From NCBI RefSeq assembly GCF_003264365.1, contig NZ_PYAK01000024.1, positions 1 through 64,000 of the forward strand: 64,000 bases of DNA. Reading direction: 5' to 3'. Of this stretch, positions 38,234-47,037 are shown piece by piece. Origin of the DNA: Micromonospora noduli (lineage in GTDB: Bacteria > Actinomycetota > Actinomycetes > Mycobacteriales > Micromonosporaceae). Both the position numbers and the translations under genes were made by a program. The notes under the pieces were generated by a model. The model searched no databases. It worked only from the letters and a program-made list of their open reading frames with translations, and had not been told where the DNA came from. Each line of letters begins with the position of its first letter. The first letter of the stretch is position 1.

Positions 38234-41164
38234 TCACTTCGAGAACGCCTGGAACTCGGCGATCCTGACCTGGCTGCGGGCCGGGCTGGCGGTCGCGCAG
38301 TCCGTCGTCGTGGCCGGGTCGTCGTCCTGCTCGCCCGCGTAGTGCGGGCCGCCGGTGCACTGGCTCGCCAGCACCTCGAGGCGCAGGTGGGTGGCGAGGG
38401 TGGTGGGTACCGCGAACGTCCGGAGGTTGATGTCGCGGCTGTACGCCCGGTACGCCCCGCCGGGGAACGCGTCCCCCGCGCTGGTGTAGATGCGCTGCCA
38501 ACGCGTCGGATCCGCGCAGTCGGTGGTCGTCGCGTTGCAGGCGGACACCGCGAACGAGCGCAGGGCGGTGAGCGCGTTCTGGGCGCCGGTGTCGGCGTCA
38601 CCGGTGATCGCCGGGCGCAGCATCGCGCTGACGTTCACCCGCTTGACCGTCTGCGGGGCGTCGCCCGGCAGCGCCACGGTGAGCTGCCGGCCGGCGACCC
38701 CGTCCAGGGAGGCCCAGTTCGTCGCCTCGGTGTCGTCGACGACCCGGTCCAGGTTGACCCCGTCGCCGGTGACTGTGGCGCCGGACGCGGTGGAGGCGAG
38801 GTTGCGGCTCATCCGCAGGTCGATGTACCCGTCTTGACCGGCCTTGGCGACCACGCTGAGCCGCTGGTGCCCGAACCCGGGGGCCACGGCGAGCAGGTCG
38901 TACGTGCCGGCCACCATCTCCACGGTGTCCGGGATCGGCGTCGCCGGGTCGGTGTCGGCCACCGGCACGGCCCGCGCCTCGTACGCCCCCACGTAGACCC
39001 GGATCGGCGCTTCGGCGCTGTCCCCGCGCGGGCGCAGGGTGAGTGTCGCGTTGCCACCGCGCGGTGAGGCGAAACTCGGCGTCGGGTCGGTGTCGCCGGC
39101 ACCGTTGGTGGCGGCGTCCCGGCCCATCCCGGAGCGCGCGAACTCGGCCCAGATCAGGTCCTGGTTCGCGCCGCCGAAGCGGAGCAGGTCGGCGGTGAGC
39201 ATGTTGTCGCGCATGTCGAGCATGCTGACCTGGCTGGCGGCCTGGAGCAGGAACGAGTCGAAGACCAGCTGTGACCAGCGCCGGTTGCCCGGGCACTGAT
39301 CTGCCGCGACCTTGCCCAGCGCGCAGTCGAGCTGCCGTTGCGGGGTGCCGAGGCCGTACCGCTTCACCAGGGCGGAGCGGACCCGGAAGTTGGTGGCGCC
39401 CCAGATCTCCCCGTCGGCGTGCACGGCCGGGCCGGCGGTGTTGTAGCCGATGTCGGAGTAGTTGAGCGGGCTGCGGCTCAGGTCGTAGTTGCGGATGCCG
39501 CTGACCAGGTTGCCCGTGACGTAGCCGCCGGTGATGAAGGGCGTCTCGCCGGGCGCGCGCAGCCCGTGCTGGAAGAGGTACTCGGCGGCGAACAGGTCAC
39601 CCCAGGACTCACCCATCGACCCGCCCTGGTGGCCGCTGATCCCGCTGTCCGGCCCGGCGATCATCCGGTTGGTGATCGCGTGGGTGTACTCGTGACCGAT
39701 CACCGTCATGTCGTAGTCGCCGTCCACGCACGGCGGGTACGGCCCGCCGGCATGTGGCTGCCAGAGATACATGTTGGTGGTCGGCGGCAGCCCGTCGCGC
39801 GGGGTGCCCTGGTTGGCGTTGTTCCGGTTGCCGCTCAGCGCGCCCTGCTGGGCGCGGCCCTGCTCGGCGTCACCGCCCAGGCCGGACGGGGTGAGGTTGA
39901 CCGCCTGGAGGTTCCACGCCGACTCGGTGAAGCCCAACTGGTACGACCAGTCGTGCATCCGGTTGTGCATGGCGAAGAGGTTGGCGATCGACGCGTCCGC
40001 GTCGTTGCGCTGTGCGGAGGTGAACACCGCCGGGTTGCAACGGGCCTGGTGCCACTGGTCGGTGAAGGGGTACTCGTAGCGGCGTTCCGGGCTGGTGGGG
40101 GCCGGCACGACCGGAGTGTTCGCACCCCAGGACAACACGGTGTTCGCCGAGTTGCCGCGCGAGGTGAAGGTCGGCGTGCCGGTGGCCGCGTCGACGTCCC
40201 ACGGTTGGCCGGTGGCCGGGTCGCGGAAGGCGGCCTGGCAGCCGGGGGCCGGGTCACCGCACCAGCGCACCCGGGGATCCTGCCCGGGGCCGAGGTCGCG
40301 GGGCGGGGTGGCCGGGAAGACCGCCCAGCTCGGGTTGTCGGAGTCGAAGTCGACGAGGTCCTCGCGGACCAGCACCTGCCCGGTGCTGCCGTCCACGTAG
40401 CTGGTGAACGCGGCCGGGTGCTCGGTGTCCGCGCCGATCATGGTCACCTCGTAGGCGGCCCGCGGCCCGTCCAGCGGGGTGGGCACGGCCACCGACCGGA
40501 TGGTGTGGCTGGCCACCGCGTCGGCGGTCAGCTTGGCGTCGGCGAGCGCGGCGGCGTACGCCTGCTCGGGGGTTCGGGTGGCCGGCGCTGGCGTGCCGGT
40601 GTTGCGGGCCAGCGAGGAGCTGACCGAGAGCACCGCGCCGTCGGCGACCGCGAGGGTGACGAGGCCGTCCGGCCCGGCGGGCAGGTCACCGAAGCGTTGC
40701 CGGAGGGTGACCACGGTGCCGCTGCCGATCGGTCGGACCAGCACGCGTTCCATGCTGGCCACCGTTGCGGCGTCCATGCCGAACAGGTCGTGGTTGGCGG
40801 CCAGGTAGGCGCGGGCGGCGGCCTCCGGGTCGGCGGGCAGCCCGGTGGCCAGCGGGGTGCGGCCGGGGCCGAGCGCCTGCGGGGTGCCGAGCCGGTTCCA
40901 CCGGACGTCGGGGTCGACGGCGCGGGCCAGGCCGCGTTGGCGGGCGTCGGGTGCCGCCGTACCGGTCCGGTTGTCGGCGTCGGCGGGCGCGTGTCCCTCG
41001 GCGAACGGCCCGGACCGGCGCTCGGCGGACGCCGCGCCGCCGGTGGGGGCCGCGGTGCTCACGCCGGTGGGGAGCAGCGCGGCGACAGTGGCCGTCGTCG
41101 CCAGGATGGCGATGAGCCGGCGTCGACGCCGGCTCATCGGGGGTGACCACTCCGGTTGTGGCAC
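38234..41164 (-). CDS. Secreted M36 (fungalysin) zinc metalloprotease
   Basis: A 976-residue secreted protease. The signal peptide runs to about residue 40 (IAILATTATVAALLPTGVSTAA). A propeptide with FTP-like segments follows (about 60-280). The M36 catalytic domain has H491-E-Y-T-H495 in VIGHEYTHAITNRM and the distal zinc Glu in GGSMGESWGDLFAAEYLF. The last 300 residues form beta-sandwich modules (a PEGA/carboxypeptidase-like repeat, then a discoidin-like part ending at 976). GTG 41164 is preferred because GAGGAGG ends 4 bases upstream; ATG 41137 is possible. It probably degrades extracellular protein for nutrition. Confidence 0.9.
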   Translation of the reverse strand: MPQPEWSPPMSRRRRRLIAILATTATVAALLPTGVSTAAPTGGAASAERRSGPFAEGHAPADADNRTGTAAPDARQRGLARAVDPDVRWNRLGTPQALGPGRTPLATGLPADPEAAARAYLAANHDLFGMDAATVASMERVLVRPIGSGTVVTLRQRFGDLPAGPDGLVTLAVADGAVLSVSSSLARNTGTPAPATRTPEQAYAAALADAKLTADAVASHTIRSVAVPTPLDGPRAAYEVTMIGADTEHPAAFTSYVDGSTGQVLVREDLVDFDSDNPSWAVFPATPPRDLGPGQDPRVRWCGDPAPGCQAAFRDPATGQPWDVDAATGTPTFTSRGNSANTVLSWGANTPVVPAPTSPERRYEYPFTDQWHQARCNPAVFTSAQRNDADASIANLFAMHNRMHDWSYQLGFTESAWNLQAVNLTPSGLGGDAEQGRAQQGALSGNRNNANQGTPRDGLPPTTNMYLWQPHAGGPYPPCVDGDYDMTVIGHEYTHAITNRMIAGPDSGISGHQGGSMGESWGDLFAAEYLFQHGLRAPGETPFITGGYVTGNLVSGIRNYDLSRSPLNYSDIGYNTAGPAVHADGEIWGATNFRVRSALVKRYGLGTPQRQLDCALGKVAADQCPGNRRWSQLVFDSFLLQAASQVSMLDMRDNMLTADLLRFGGANQDLIWAEFARSGMGRDAATNGAGDTDPTPSFASPRGGNATLTLRPRGDSAEAPIRVYVGAYEARAVPVADTDPATPIPDTVEMVAGTYDLLAVAPGFGHQRLSVVAKAGQDGYIDLRMSRNLASTASGATVTGDGVNLDRVVDDTEATNWASLDGVAGRQLTVALPGDAPQTVKRVNVSAMLRPAITGDADTGAQNALTALRSFAVSACNATTTDCADPTRWQRIYTSAGDAFPGGAYRAYSRDINLRTFAVPTTLATHLRLEVLASQCTGGPHYAGEQDDDPATTTDCATASPARSQVRIAEFQAFSK

Positions 41165-41206
41165 GGGACCTCCTCGTGGGAGCGGGGATGGCCGGCGAGT
41201 CGCCGA

Positions 41207-41240
41207 CCACAGATGCGCGGTGACGCATGCGCATCTGTGG
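41207..41240. repeat. Perfect 12-bp inverted repeat upstream of the protease gene
   Basis: CCACAGATGCGC (41207-41218) and GCGCATCTGTGG (41229-41240) surround 10 bases. It lies about 45 bases before the protease start and could be a repressor operator or a 5' leader hairpin. Confidence 0.7.
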
Positions 41241-41305
41241 ATATCAGTCTCCCGAGGTCGCGGCAAGGTCCCGAGCCGCTGTCGCACGAACAGATCGAGA
41301 TTTGG

Positions 41306-41887
41306 TCAGGCGCTCGGCGCCCAGTCGGGGTCGCGGCCGAACGCGGCCAGCAGGTGGTCCTGCTCGTCGGCGTCGTCGGGCACCTGTACGCCGGTGTGGA
41401 CCAGGTTGTTGCGCCGGTAGGCGTCGATCTGGCCGGCGAACCACTGGGCGGCGGCGTGCACCGCGTCCGGGTCGAGCCGTGGCTGCGCGCCGATCGCCAC
41501 CGCCACGTCCCAGCCGTGCACGAGGTGTTCGGCGAGGAGTTGCTGGAGGTACTCCATGGCCGGGGTGTCGCCGCTGGAGAGGTGCACTGTGCGATCGATA
41601 GTGCCGGGGTGGGTGGCGGCGACCTCGGCCTGCGCGGCGGCCTCCCGAGCCGTCGCGATCGGGTCGGGGCCGAGTTGGTCACCGTCGAGCCGGTCGCCGA
41701 CCTCCTCGATGGTCCGGCCGGCGAGCAGCGGAACGCTCCACCGGTCCTCGGTCACCACGTGGTTGACGAGCGTGCGGACGTCCCAGTCCGAGCAGGGTGT
41801 CGGGTCGGACCACTGGCCGGGCTCGATCTGATCCACCCGGTCGATGAATTCGGCCAGGCTCCGGCGGTACGCCTCCAGGAGATCCAT
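41306..41887 (-). CDS. TIGR03086-family metal-binding protein
   Basis: A 193-residue DinB/mycothiol-maleylpyruvate-isomerase-fold protein. Signatures are FIDRVDQIEPGQWSDPTPCSDWDVRTLVNHVV (TIGR03086 start and first metal His), and AEHLVHGWDVAVAIG carrying the other His ligands. Members may be mycothiol-dependent enzymes; the reaction here is unknown. It begins MDLLEAYRRSLAEF at ATG 41887 and is independent of its neighbours. Confidence 0.88.
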   Translation of the reverse strand: MDLLEAYRRSLAEFIDRVDQIEPGQWSDPTPCSDWDVRTLVNHVVTEDRWSVPLLAGRTIEEVGDRLDGDQLGPDPIATAREAAAQAEVAATHPGTIDRTVHLSSGDTPAMEYLQQLLAEHLVHGWDVAVAIGAQPRLDPDAVHAAAQWFAGQIDAYRRNNLVHTGVQVPDDADEQDHLLAAFGRDPDWAPSA

Positions 41888-41969
41888 GCTGCCGATTGTT
41901 CCGGTCGACGGGGCGGACTGAGCCCGTTTTGCCCGGCCTGGTGTGGGGGATCGGTGCTGGCTGCTCAGC

Positions 41970-42572
41970 TCAGTCCAGGTCGGCCGGGTCCAGGCCGAGC
42001 TCTCGCGAGGTGACCAGCCGGACCCACTCGCCGAACTGGCGGCGGGAGATCACCCGGTCGTGCACGGCGAGTTGGACGGCGAGGCCGTCCATCACCGCGC
42101 TGATCCGCCAGGCGGCCCCGTCGGGGTCGGCGCACTGGAAGGTGCCGTCGGCCACCCCGGCGGTGATCACGGCGGCCAGGTCCTGCCGCCAGCGCAGGTC
42201 GAGTCGCCGGGAGACCTTCTCCAACTCGGGGGTACGCAGCGACTCGGACCAGCCGTCGATCCACATCGACCAGGAGGTCGCCCGCCCGGCCGGGGTGTAG
42301 AGCTTGAGGATCCGGCGGAGCTTGGTCAGCGGTGCGGCCGACGAGCGGGTCACCGCGTCGAGCCGGGCCAGATCCTGCTCGACCGCGTACGCGAAGGCCT
42401 GCGCGAGCAGCCGCTCCTTGGTGGCAAAGTGGTAGAAAACCAACGCCTGACTCACGCCCGCGGCATTCGCCACGTCCGCCGTCCGGGTGTTGGCCAGACC
42501 GCGCTCCACGATCACGTCGCAGGCGGTGCGCAGCAGGGCATCCAGGCGGATCTCGGCCGCACGTCTCGTCAC
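41970..42572 (-). CDS. TetR-family regulator (BetI-like)
   Basis: A 200-residue TetR repressor. The N-terminal helix-turn-helix is TRTADVANAAGVSQALVFYHFATKERLLAQAF (about 22-53), and the C-terminal helical domain follows (WSMWIDGWSESLRTPEL...). GTG 42572 is chosen since a -10-like TACGGT lies 7 bases upstream, as for other leaderless genes here. A GAACA direct repeat (GAACACGAACAG, 42598-42609) immediately upstream may be part of its operator. Target genes are not evident. Confidence 0.88.
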   Translation of the reverse strand: MTRRAAEIRLDALLRTACDVIVERGLANTRTADVANAAGVSQALVFYHFATKERLLAQAFAYAVEQDLARLDAVTRSSAAPLTKLRRILKLYTPAGRATSWSMWIDGWSESLRTPELEKVSRRLDLRWRQDLAAVITAGVADGTFQCADPDGAAWRISAVMDGLAVQLAVHDRVISRRQFGEWVRLVTSRELGLDPADLD

Positions 42573-42896
42573 GACCGTTACCGTAGCCCATCCGACTGAA
42601 CACGAACAGTTACCACCGCGCGCCGATCCACGCGGTGACAGTCGGAAGCCGGACACTTCTTTCGGGTGTCGTCGGTCGTTCCACAGGGAGTGTTCGTCGA
42701 GGTCCGCTGCCCGGTGTCGAGTTCCGCAGACGTCAATGGTCGGGCATGCGCCGCGATGATGACGATCATTGCCGAGGAATGTCGGAGTGTGACGGTCCGT
42801 GCTGGATCCAGAAACCGGATCAGCCCCCTAGGAAGCCTGCCGGGGGTGACTCCGCCCCAGCCCCGGCCACCCGGGACGCGCCGAGGCGACCCCGAG
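42573..42896. other. Gene-free stretch before the first tRNA cluster
   Basis: Beyond the TetR promoter I see no convincing gene, terminator or repeat. It is less G+C-rich than average, and the small frames here have composition unlike coding DNA of this organism. Confidence 0.5.
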
Positions 42897-42926
42897 TTGG
42901 CAGTCAAACACCCACTCGGCTAAAGT
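42897..42926 (+). promoter_or_regulatory. Promoter of the tRNA Gly-Cys-Val cluster
   Basis: TTGGCA (42897-42902), an 18-base spacer and TAAAGT (42921-42926) lie 33 bases before tRNA-Gly. The second tRNA cluster has a similar arrangement. Confidence 0.65.
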
Positions 42927-42959
42927 TCTCATCCGTCACCCGGGAACGTCCGGGGGCGT

Positions 42960-43032
42960 GCGGACGTAGCGCAGCTGGTAGCGCATCACCTTGCCAAGGT
43001 GAGGGTCGCGGGTTCGAATCCCGTCGTCCGCT
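42960..43032 (+). tRNA. tRNA-Gly (anticodon GCC), copy 1
   Basis: Cloverleaf with acceptor GCGGACG/CGTCCGC, anticodon loop CTTGCCAAG and T-loop GGTTCGAATCC. CCA is not encoded. It is identical to the copy at 46939. Confidence 0.96.
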
Positions 43033-43066
43033 CGGAGCTGCCGCCACGTATGACGGGGGCAACCTC

Positions 43067-43137
43067 GGTGGGGTGGCCGAGAGGCGAGGCAACGGCCTGC
43101 AAAGCCGTGTACGCGGGTTCAAATCCCGTCCCCACCT
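43067..43137 (+). tRNA. tRNA-Cys (anticodon GCA)
   Basis: Acceptor GGTGGGG/CCCCACC, anticodon loop CCTGCAAAG and T-loop GGTTCAAATCC. CCA is not encoded. This gene is missing from the second cluster. Confidence 0.96.
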
Positions 43138-43150
43138 CGGCAACAAGCAC

Positions 43151-43225
43151 GGGCGATTGGCGCAGTGGGAGCGCGCTTCCTTGACACGGAAGAGGTCACT
43201 GGTTCAAACCCAGTATCGCCCACCA
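43151..43225 (+). tRNA. tRNA-Val (anticodon GAC), copy 1
   Basis: Acceptor GGGCGAT/ATCGCCC with encoded CCA at 43223-43225, anticodon loop CTTGACACG and T-loop GGTTCAAACCC. It is identical to the copy at 47038. Confidence 0.96.
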
Positions 43226-43231
43226 GAGGAG

Positions 43232-43270
43232 AACGGCTCGTTACCGGAAGACCCGGTGACGAGCCGTTTC
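43232..43270 (+). terminator. Terminator of the first tRNA cluster
   Basis: 16-bp arms (43232-43247 and 43253-43268) with one mismatch surround AAGAC and are followed by TTTC. The arms share CGTTACCGG with the terminator after the second cluster. Confidence 0.85.
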
Positions 43271-43288
43271 GCTTGTGGTGCCACGTCA

Positions 43289-43828
43289 TCAGTCGACGGT
43301 GAGCCGGTAGCCGATGCCCCGCACGGTGTGCACGCGCAGGGCATCGTCGACGGCGTGCAGTTTGCGACGTAACCGCTTCACGGCCGAGTGCAGGACCGAC
43401 GTGTCGCCGAGGAACGCGCAGCCCCAGACCGATTCGAACAGCCTCTGGTACGTCCAGACTCCGACCGGTGCGGTGGCGAGTTGGGTGAGCAGGTTCCGCT
43501 CGAGCCGGGTCAGGGCCAGTGGTTCTCCGCGCCACGTCACCCGATGGTCGAGCGGGTCGATGGTGAGGTCACCGAGGCTGATCCGGCCGGCCAGGCCGAC
43601 GGCTGGAGCGGCTGCGGCAGCGGCCGGAGCGGGGGCGGACGCGGTGGTGGGGGTGGGGGTGGGGAGCCGCGCCGGCCCGCTGATGACCGGCCCGCCGATC
43701 ATCGCCTGCAACTCCGCGAGGTCGGTGCAGATCACCAGGGTGCCGAGTCCGTCCAGGCGCCGCACCATCCGCTCGCGCACCGACACGTCGGCGGTCACGC
43801 AGAACACGAGGGACACATCGTCGATCAC
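43289..43828 (-). CDS. Winged-helix regulator with degenerate receiver-like N-terminus
   Basis: A 179-residue protein with an OmpR/PhoB-type winged helix (about 92-179: ISLGDLTIDPLDHRVTWRGE, LTRLERNLLTQLATAPVGVW, SAVKRLRRKL, VHTVRGIGYRL). The N-terminal 50 residues (VSLVFCVTADVSVRERMVRRLDGLGTLVI) resemble part of a receiver but lack a phosphorylatable Asp. An Ala/Pro-rich linker (about 58-90) joins them. GTG 43828 follows GGGGAGG by 7 bases. No kinase is adjacent; regulation may be phosphorylation-independent. Confidence 0.83.
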   Translation of the reverse strand: MIDDVSLVFCVTADVSVRERMVRRLDGLGTLVICTDLAELQAMIGGPVISGPARLPTPTPTTASAPAPAAAAAAPAVGLAGRISLGDLTIDPLDHRVTWRGEPLALTRLERNLLTQLATAPVGVWTYQRLFESVWGCAFLGDTSVLHSAVKRLRRKLHAVDDALRVHTVRGIGYRLTVD

Positions 43829-43945
43829 TGTCGTACCTCCCCAGGCGCCAGTAAAAGACAACGCTGTCTGAACCCCGTAGTCAATGGTTTCCGGCGGGCG
43901 GCCACCCCGTGATCCACTCGGGCTCGCCGGGTCGGGCGATCGCTC

Positions 43946-44680
43946 TCAGAAGGTCAACAGGCGGAACTCGCCCACCGGCCGGAAGCCGAGGCCGCGGTAG
44001 ACCGACTCGCCGACGGCCGACGAGGTCAGGGCGGCGGTGCGGGCGCCCCGCTCGCCAGCCAGCTCGATGGCAGCCCTGGTCATGGCCGCGCCGATGCCCC
44101 TGCGGCGCTGCTCCGGCTGGGTGCCGACGAAGTAGAGGGTGACCAGACCGTGGCTGATCCAGGCGACGGCCGTCGCGACGATCCGGCCGTCATCGAGGCG
44201 GCCGGCCAGCCGGAGCACGGTGCCGTCGCCGGTGAACGCCTTCTCCCGTTCGATCGTCGCCGCCACACCGTCCGTCGGGATTCCAGACACCCGGGCATAG
44301 GCCGGGACGAACGTGGCGAGGTCGGTGGTCTCGGCGATCTGCACGCCGGCGGGAGTCGGCACCTCGGCCACCGCTCCGATCCCCACCGTCATGATCGGCA
44401 TGCGGGCGACCTCCACCGTGCCGAGGGAGATCAGGCCGTCCGCGGTGCCGGCGTCGCTGTCCGGGCCGACCCACCAGATCCGGGGTACGCCGTGCAGGCG
44501 CTTCCGGGCCTCGGTGAGCGCGTCCTGTGGTGTGCGCCCGACCACCCGCAGCACACCGTTGAGGGGTGCGTGCGGCACGTCACTGCGGTAGGTCGGGAGG
44601 TCCGGCCCCCCGGCGGCACCGATGTTCCAGCCGAGCAGGTACGCCCGGTGCGCGGCCAGCACCGTGTCGAGAGGCTCCAT
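43946..44680 (-). CDS. GNAT N-acetyltransferase
   Basis: A 244-residue protein whose C-terminal half (about 115-244) is a GNAT domain with acetyl-CoA loop QPEQRRRGIGAAMTRAAIEL and GESVYRGLGFRPVGEFRL. The N-terminal 110 residues look like a second, degenerate GNAT half. Substrate unknown. ATG 44680 is chosen because TACGAT lies 7 bases upstream on the minus strand, fitting a leaderless mRNA. It is divergent from the TetR gene at 44797. Confidence 0.85.
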   Translation of the reverse strand: MEPLDTVLAAHRAYLLGWNIGAAGGPDLPTYRSDVPHAPLNGVLRVVGRTPQDALTEARKRLHGVPRIWWVGPDSDAGTADGLISLGTVEVARMPIMTVGIGAVAEVPTPAGVQIAETTDLATFVPAYARVSGIPTDGVAATIEREKAFTGDGTVLRLAGRLDDGRIVATAVAWISHGLVTLYFVGTQPEQRRRGIGAAMTRAAIELAGERGARTAALTSSAVGESVYRGLGFRPVGEFRLLTF

Positions 44681-44796
44681 GATCTGGATCGTAACGCGGG
44701 GTCCGCCCGCCTCTCGGCCAGCGGAAACGGCTCGGATCGGTGCCTGTGACCGGCGGTACTTTGTCGATCGTTCCAGATAGCGGGTAGCGTTCAGCC

Positions 44797-45378
44797 ATGG
44801 CCCGCACCCGTGAGTTCGACCTCGACGCCGCGGTCGACGCTGCCATGGACGTGTTCCGGAGCAAGGGCTACGAGGGGACCTCCATGCGGGACCTCTCCGA
44901 GGCGACCGGCCTGGGCAGCGGCTCGATCTACGCGGCGTTCGGCAGCAAGGACGGCCTCTACCTGGCGGTGCTCGACCTGTACCGGCAGCGCTACGCCACA
45001 CCGATGGTCGATCTGCTGCGCTCGGGCAACGACGCGCGGGCGGTCATCCGTGAGGTGTTCATCGGCACGGTGGACGACATCACCGGCGACGGCCGGCACC
45101 TCTCCTGCCTCATCGTCGGGGCGTCGATGGAACGGGCGCACCAGGATGTGCGGGTCGCCGAGCGGCTTCGCTCGACCACCCAGTCTCTGGAGTTGGCGCT
45201 GTACGACCTGCTCGCCGAGGCGCAGTTGCGGGGTCAGATCACCACCGACCGCAGCGCCACCGACCTGGCCGGCTTCCTGGTCACCAGCCTTCAGGGTCTG
45301 CGGGTGATGGGTGCCATCAACCCGGACCGGGCGGCGCTGACGCGGTACGCCGAGGTCGCGCTCACCTGCCTGAACTGA
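44797..45378 (+). CDS. TetR/AcrR-family regulator
   Basis: A 193-residue TetR regulator with helix-turn-helix TSMRDLSEATGLGSGSIYAAFGSKDGLYLAVL (about 28-59) and a C-terminal ligand domain ending in a DLAGFLVTSLQGLRVMG helix. A promoter TTGTCG-18-TAGCGT (44761-44790) ends 6 bases before ATG 44797. The oxidoreductase gene starts 46 bases downstream on the same strand, so the regulator probably controls an operon containing both. Confidence 0.92.
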   Translation: MARTREFDLDAAVDAAMDVFRSKGYEGTSMRDLSEATGLGSGSIYAAFGSKDGLYLAVLDLYRQRYATPMVDLLRSGNDARAVIREVFIGTVDDITGDGRHLSCLIVGASMERAHQDVRVAERLRSTTQSLELALYDLLAEAQLRGQITTDRSATDLAGFLVTSLQGLRVMGAINPDRAALTRYAEVALTCLN

Positions 45379-45424
45379 CCGCCGGACACGGCGGGCGGCC
45401 GGTTACCCGAATGAGGAGTCGAGC

Positions 45425-46381
45425 ATGAGAGCGGTCGGACTGCTGCGCTACGGCGGGCCCGAGGTGCTGCGGGTGGTCGAGATTCCGACGCCGCACGCCG
45501 GCCCGGGCGAGGTCCGCATCCGGGTGCGCGCCGCGGCGGTCAACCCCGCGGACACGCTGATCCGCGCCGGTATGACGCCGGTGCGACTGCGCGGCAGCGA
45601 CCCGCTGCTGCCCGGCCAGGACATCGCCGGCACGATCGACGAGGTGGGCTCCGGCACCAGTGGCGTACTCGCCCCGGGTGACCCGGTGATGGCCATGATC
45701 AACCCGACCCGGGCGGCCGGCGGCGGGTACGCCGAATGGGTAGTGCTCCCGGAGGCCTGGGTGGTGCCCGCTCCGGCGGGCGTGTCACTCGCCGAGGCGG
45801 CCACTCTGCCGTTGAACGGGTTGACCGCCCTGCACGCCCTGGACCAGTTGCGGCTGTCGCCCGGCAGTACCCTCGCGGTGACCGGCGCGGCCGGTGCCGT
45901 CGGCGGGTACGCGGTACAGCTCGCCAAGGCCGCCGGTCACCGGGTGTTTGCCGACGCGGCGCCGGGTGACGCCGACCTGGTCGCCGCGCTCGGCGCCGAC
46001 GTGACGGTGACCCGAGGTCCGGGTGTCGCCGACCGCTTCCGGGAGCATGCCCCGGACGGGGTGGACGCCGCCGTCGACACCGCGTTGCTCGGTGGCGCGT
46101 TGCTGCCCGCGGTGCGCGAGGGTGGTGCCGTGGCGCTGCTGCGCGGCGGGCCCGATCCGGTGCTGCGCGCGCAGGCCGACCAGCGGAGGATCGACATGGT
46201 GTCCGCGTACGTGCACGAGTACGACGGGCGCCGCGACAAGCTCGACCTGCTTCGGCGGCTCGCCGAGGAGGGTGCGCTGACGTTGCGGGTCGCCGGCCGG
46301 TTCCCGCCGCAGGAGGCGGCCCGCGCGCATGAGCTCCTGGAAGCGGGAGGGGTACGCGGCCGGTTGATCATCGAGTTCTGA
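45425..46381 (+). CDS. NADPH:quinone oxidoreductase-like protein (MDR family)
   Basis: A zinc-free medium-chain dehydrogenase/reductase of 318 residues. Signatures are AAAVNPADTLIRAGM, LLPGQDIAGTIDEVGSG, AATLPLNGLTALHALD and the nucleotide-binding stretch LAVTGAAGAVGGYAVQLAKA (about 150-169). It probably reduces quinones or other electrophiles with NADPH. AATGAGGAG precedes ATG 45425. Its upstream neighbour is a TetR regulator, a common arrangement for detoxification. Confidence 0.92.
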   Translation: MRAVGLLRYGGPEVLRVVEIPTPHAGPGEVRIRVRAAAVNPADTLIRAGMTPVRLRGSDPLLPGQDIAGTIDEVGSGTSGVLAPGDPVMAMINPTRAAGGGYAEWVVLPEAWVVPAPAGVSLAEAATLPLNGLTALHALDQLRLSPGSTLAVTGAAGAVGGYAVQLAKAAGHRVFADAAPGDADLVAALGADVTVTRGPGVADRFREHAPDGVDAAVDTALLGGALLPAVREGGAVALLRGGPDPVLRAQADQRRIDMVSAYVHEYDGRRDKLDLLRRLAEEGALTLRVAGRFPPQEAARAHELLEAGGVRGRLIIEF

Positions 46382-46464
46382 TTCCGCCGCCGGCACCAAC
46401 GGAGCATGGCGGTCCACTCACCGGCGGCAGTGCCTACCCGTCGTCTGCTGGGTCGCGGTGCGAC

Positions 46465-46500
46465 GGGCCGGCCGCCTTCGACGAGACGGCCGGCCGGCCC
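46465..46500. terminator. G+C-rich terminator between convergent genes
   Basis: GGGCCGGCCG (46465-46474) pairs with CGGCCGGCCC (46491-46500) between the oxidoreductase gene and the DUF6458 gene. Confidence 0.65.
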
Positions 46501-46548
46501 GGAATCACGGTGGTCTGGCGGCTCCGCCAGCGGTGGAGCCGGCCCGGG

Positions 46549-46791
46549 TCACAGCGGCGGCGCGATGTCCCGCCGCTCCTCGACCTGGCGGTACTCCACC
46601 GGCTGCTCGGTGGTGGTGACGACCTGGCGGCGGCGACCCCAGATCAGCGTGGTCATGATCAGGCCGAGCACGCCGGCGCCCATCAGGATCCAGCCGACCA
46701 CGTCGAGGTTGATGCCGCCGACGCTCGCGTCCAGTGCGAAGGTGAGGATCGCGCCGAGCGCGATCAGGAAGATGCTGGTGCCGATACCCAC
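46549..46791 (-). CDS. DUF6458-like small membrane protein
   Basis: An 80-residue protein with two membrane helices (about 5-22 IFLIALGAILTFALDASVG and 29-50 VVGWILMGAGVLGLIMTTLIW), then a positively charged tail (GRRRQVVTTTEQPVEY). This matches the small DUF6458 family of actinomycetes, function unknown. GTG 46791 follows AAGGAGG by 5 bases. Confidence 0.88.
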   Translation of the reverse strand: MGIGTSIFLIALGAILTFALDASVGGINLDVVGWILMGAGVLGLIMTTLIWGRRRQVVTTTEQPVEYRQVEERRDIAPPL

Positions 46792-46878
46792 GACAGCCTC
46801 CTTAAGGGGGTGTGGTGCGCTGTCGAGCCCTTCAGTACCCCGGCCGGGACCAGCGCAACCGCGACCGGTCAGGGTGCC

Positions 46879-46908
46879 GTGCCAAGCGATCTTGGCATCG
46901 GGTAGAGT
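46879..46908 (+). promoter_or_regulatory. Promoter of the tRNA Gly-Val cluster
   Basis: GTGCCA (46879-46884), an 18-base spacer and TAGAGT (46903-46908) lie 30 bases before tRNA-Gly, mirroring the first cluster's promoter. Confidence 0.55.
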
Positions 46909-46938
46909 TCACCTGTCGCCGGCGCTTGCCGGGGACGT

Positions 46939-47011
46939 GCGGACGTAGCGCAGCTGGTAGCGCATCACCTTGCCAAGGTGAGGGTCGCGGGTTCGAATCC
47001 CGTCGTCCGCT
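46939..47011 (+). tRNA. tRNA-Gly (anticodon GCC), copy 2
   Basis: All 73 bases are identical to the tRNA-Gly at 42960, in the same orientation. The flanking DNA differs. Confidence 0.96.
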
Positions 47012-47037
47012 CGCGATGTGCCCCACGGGGCCACCAC

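Noticed and set aside
42578-42907. 109-residue minus-strand frame before the tRNA cluster
   Set aside because: It has no ribosome site, no recognisable domain and unusual composition, and it overlaps the tRNA promoter.
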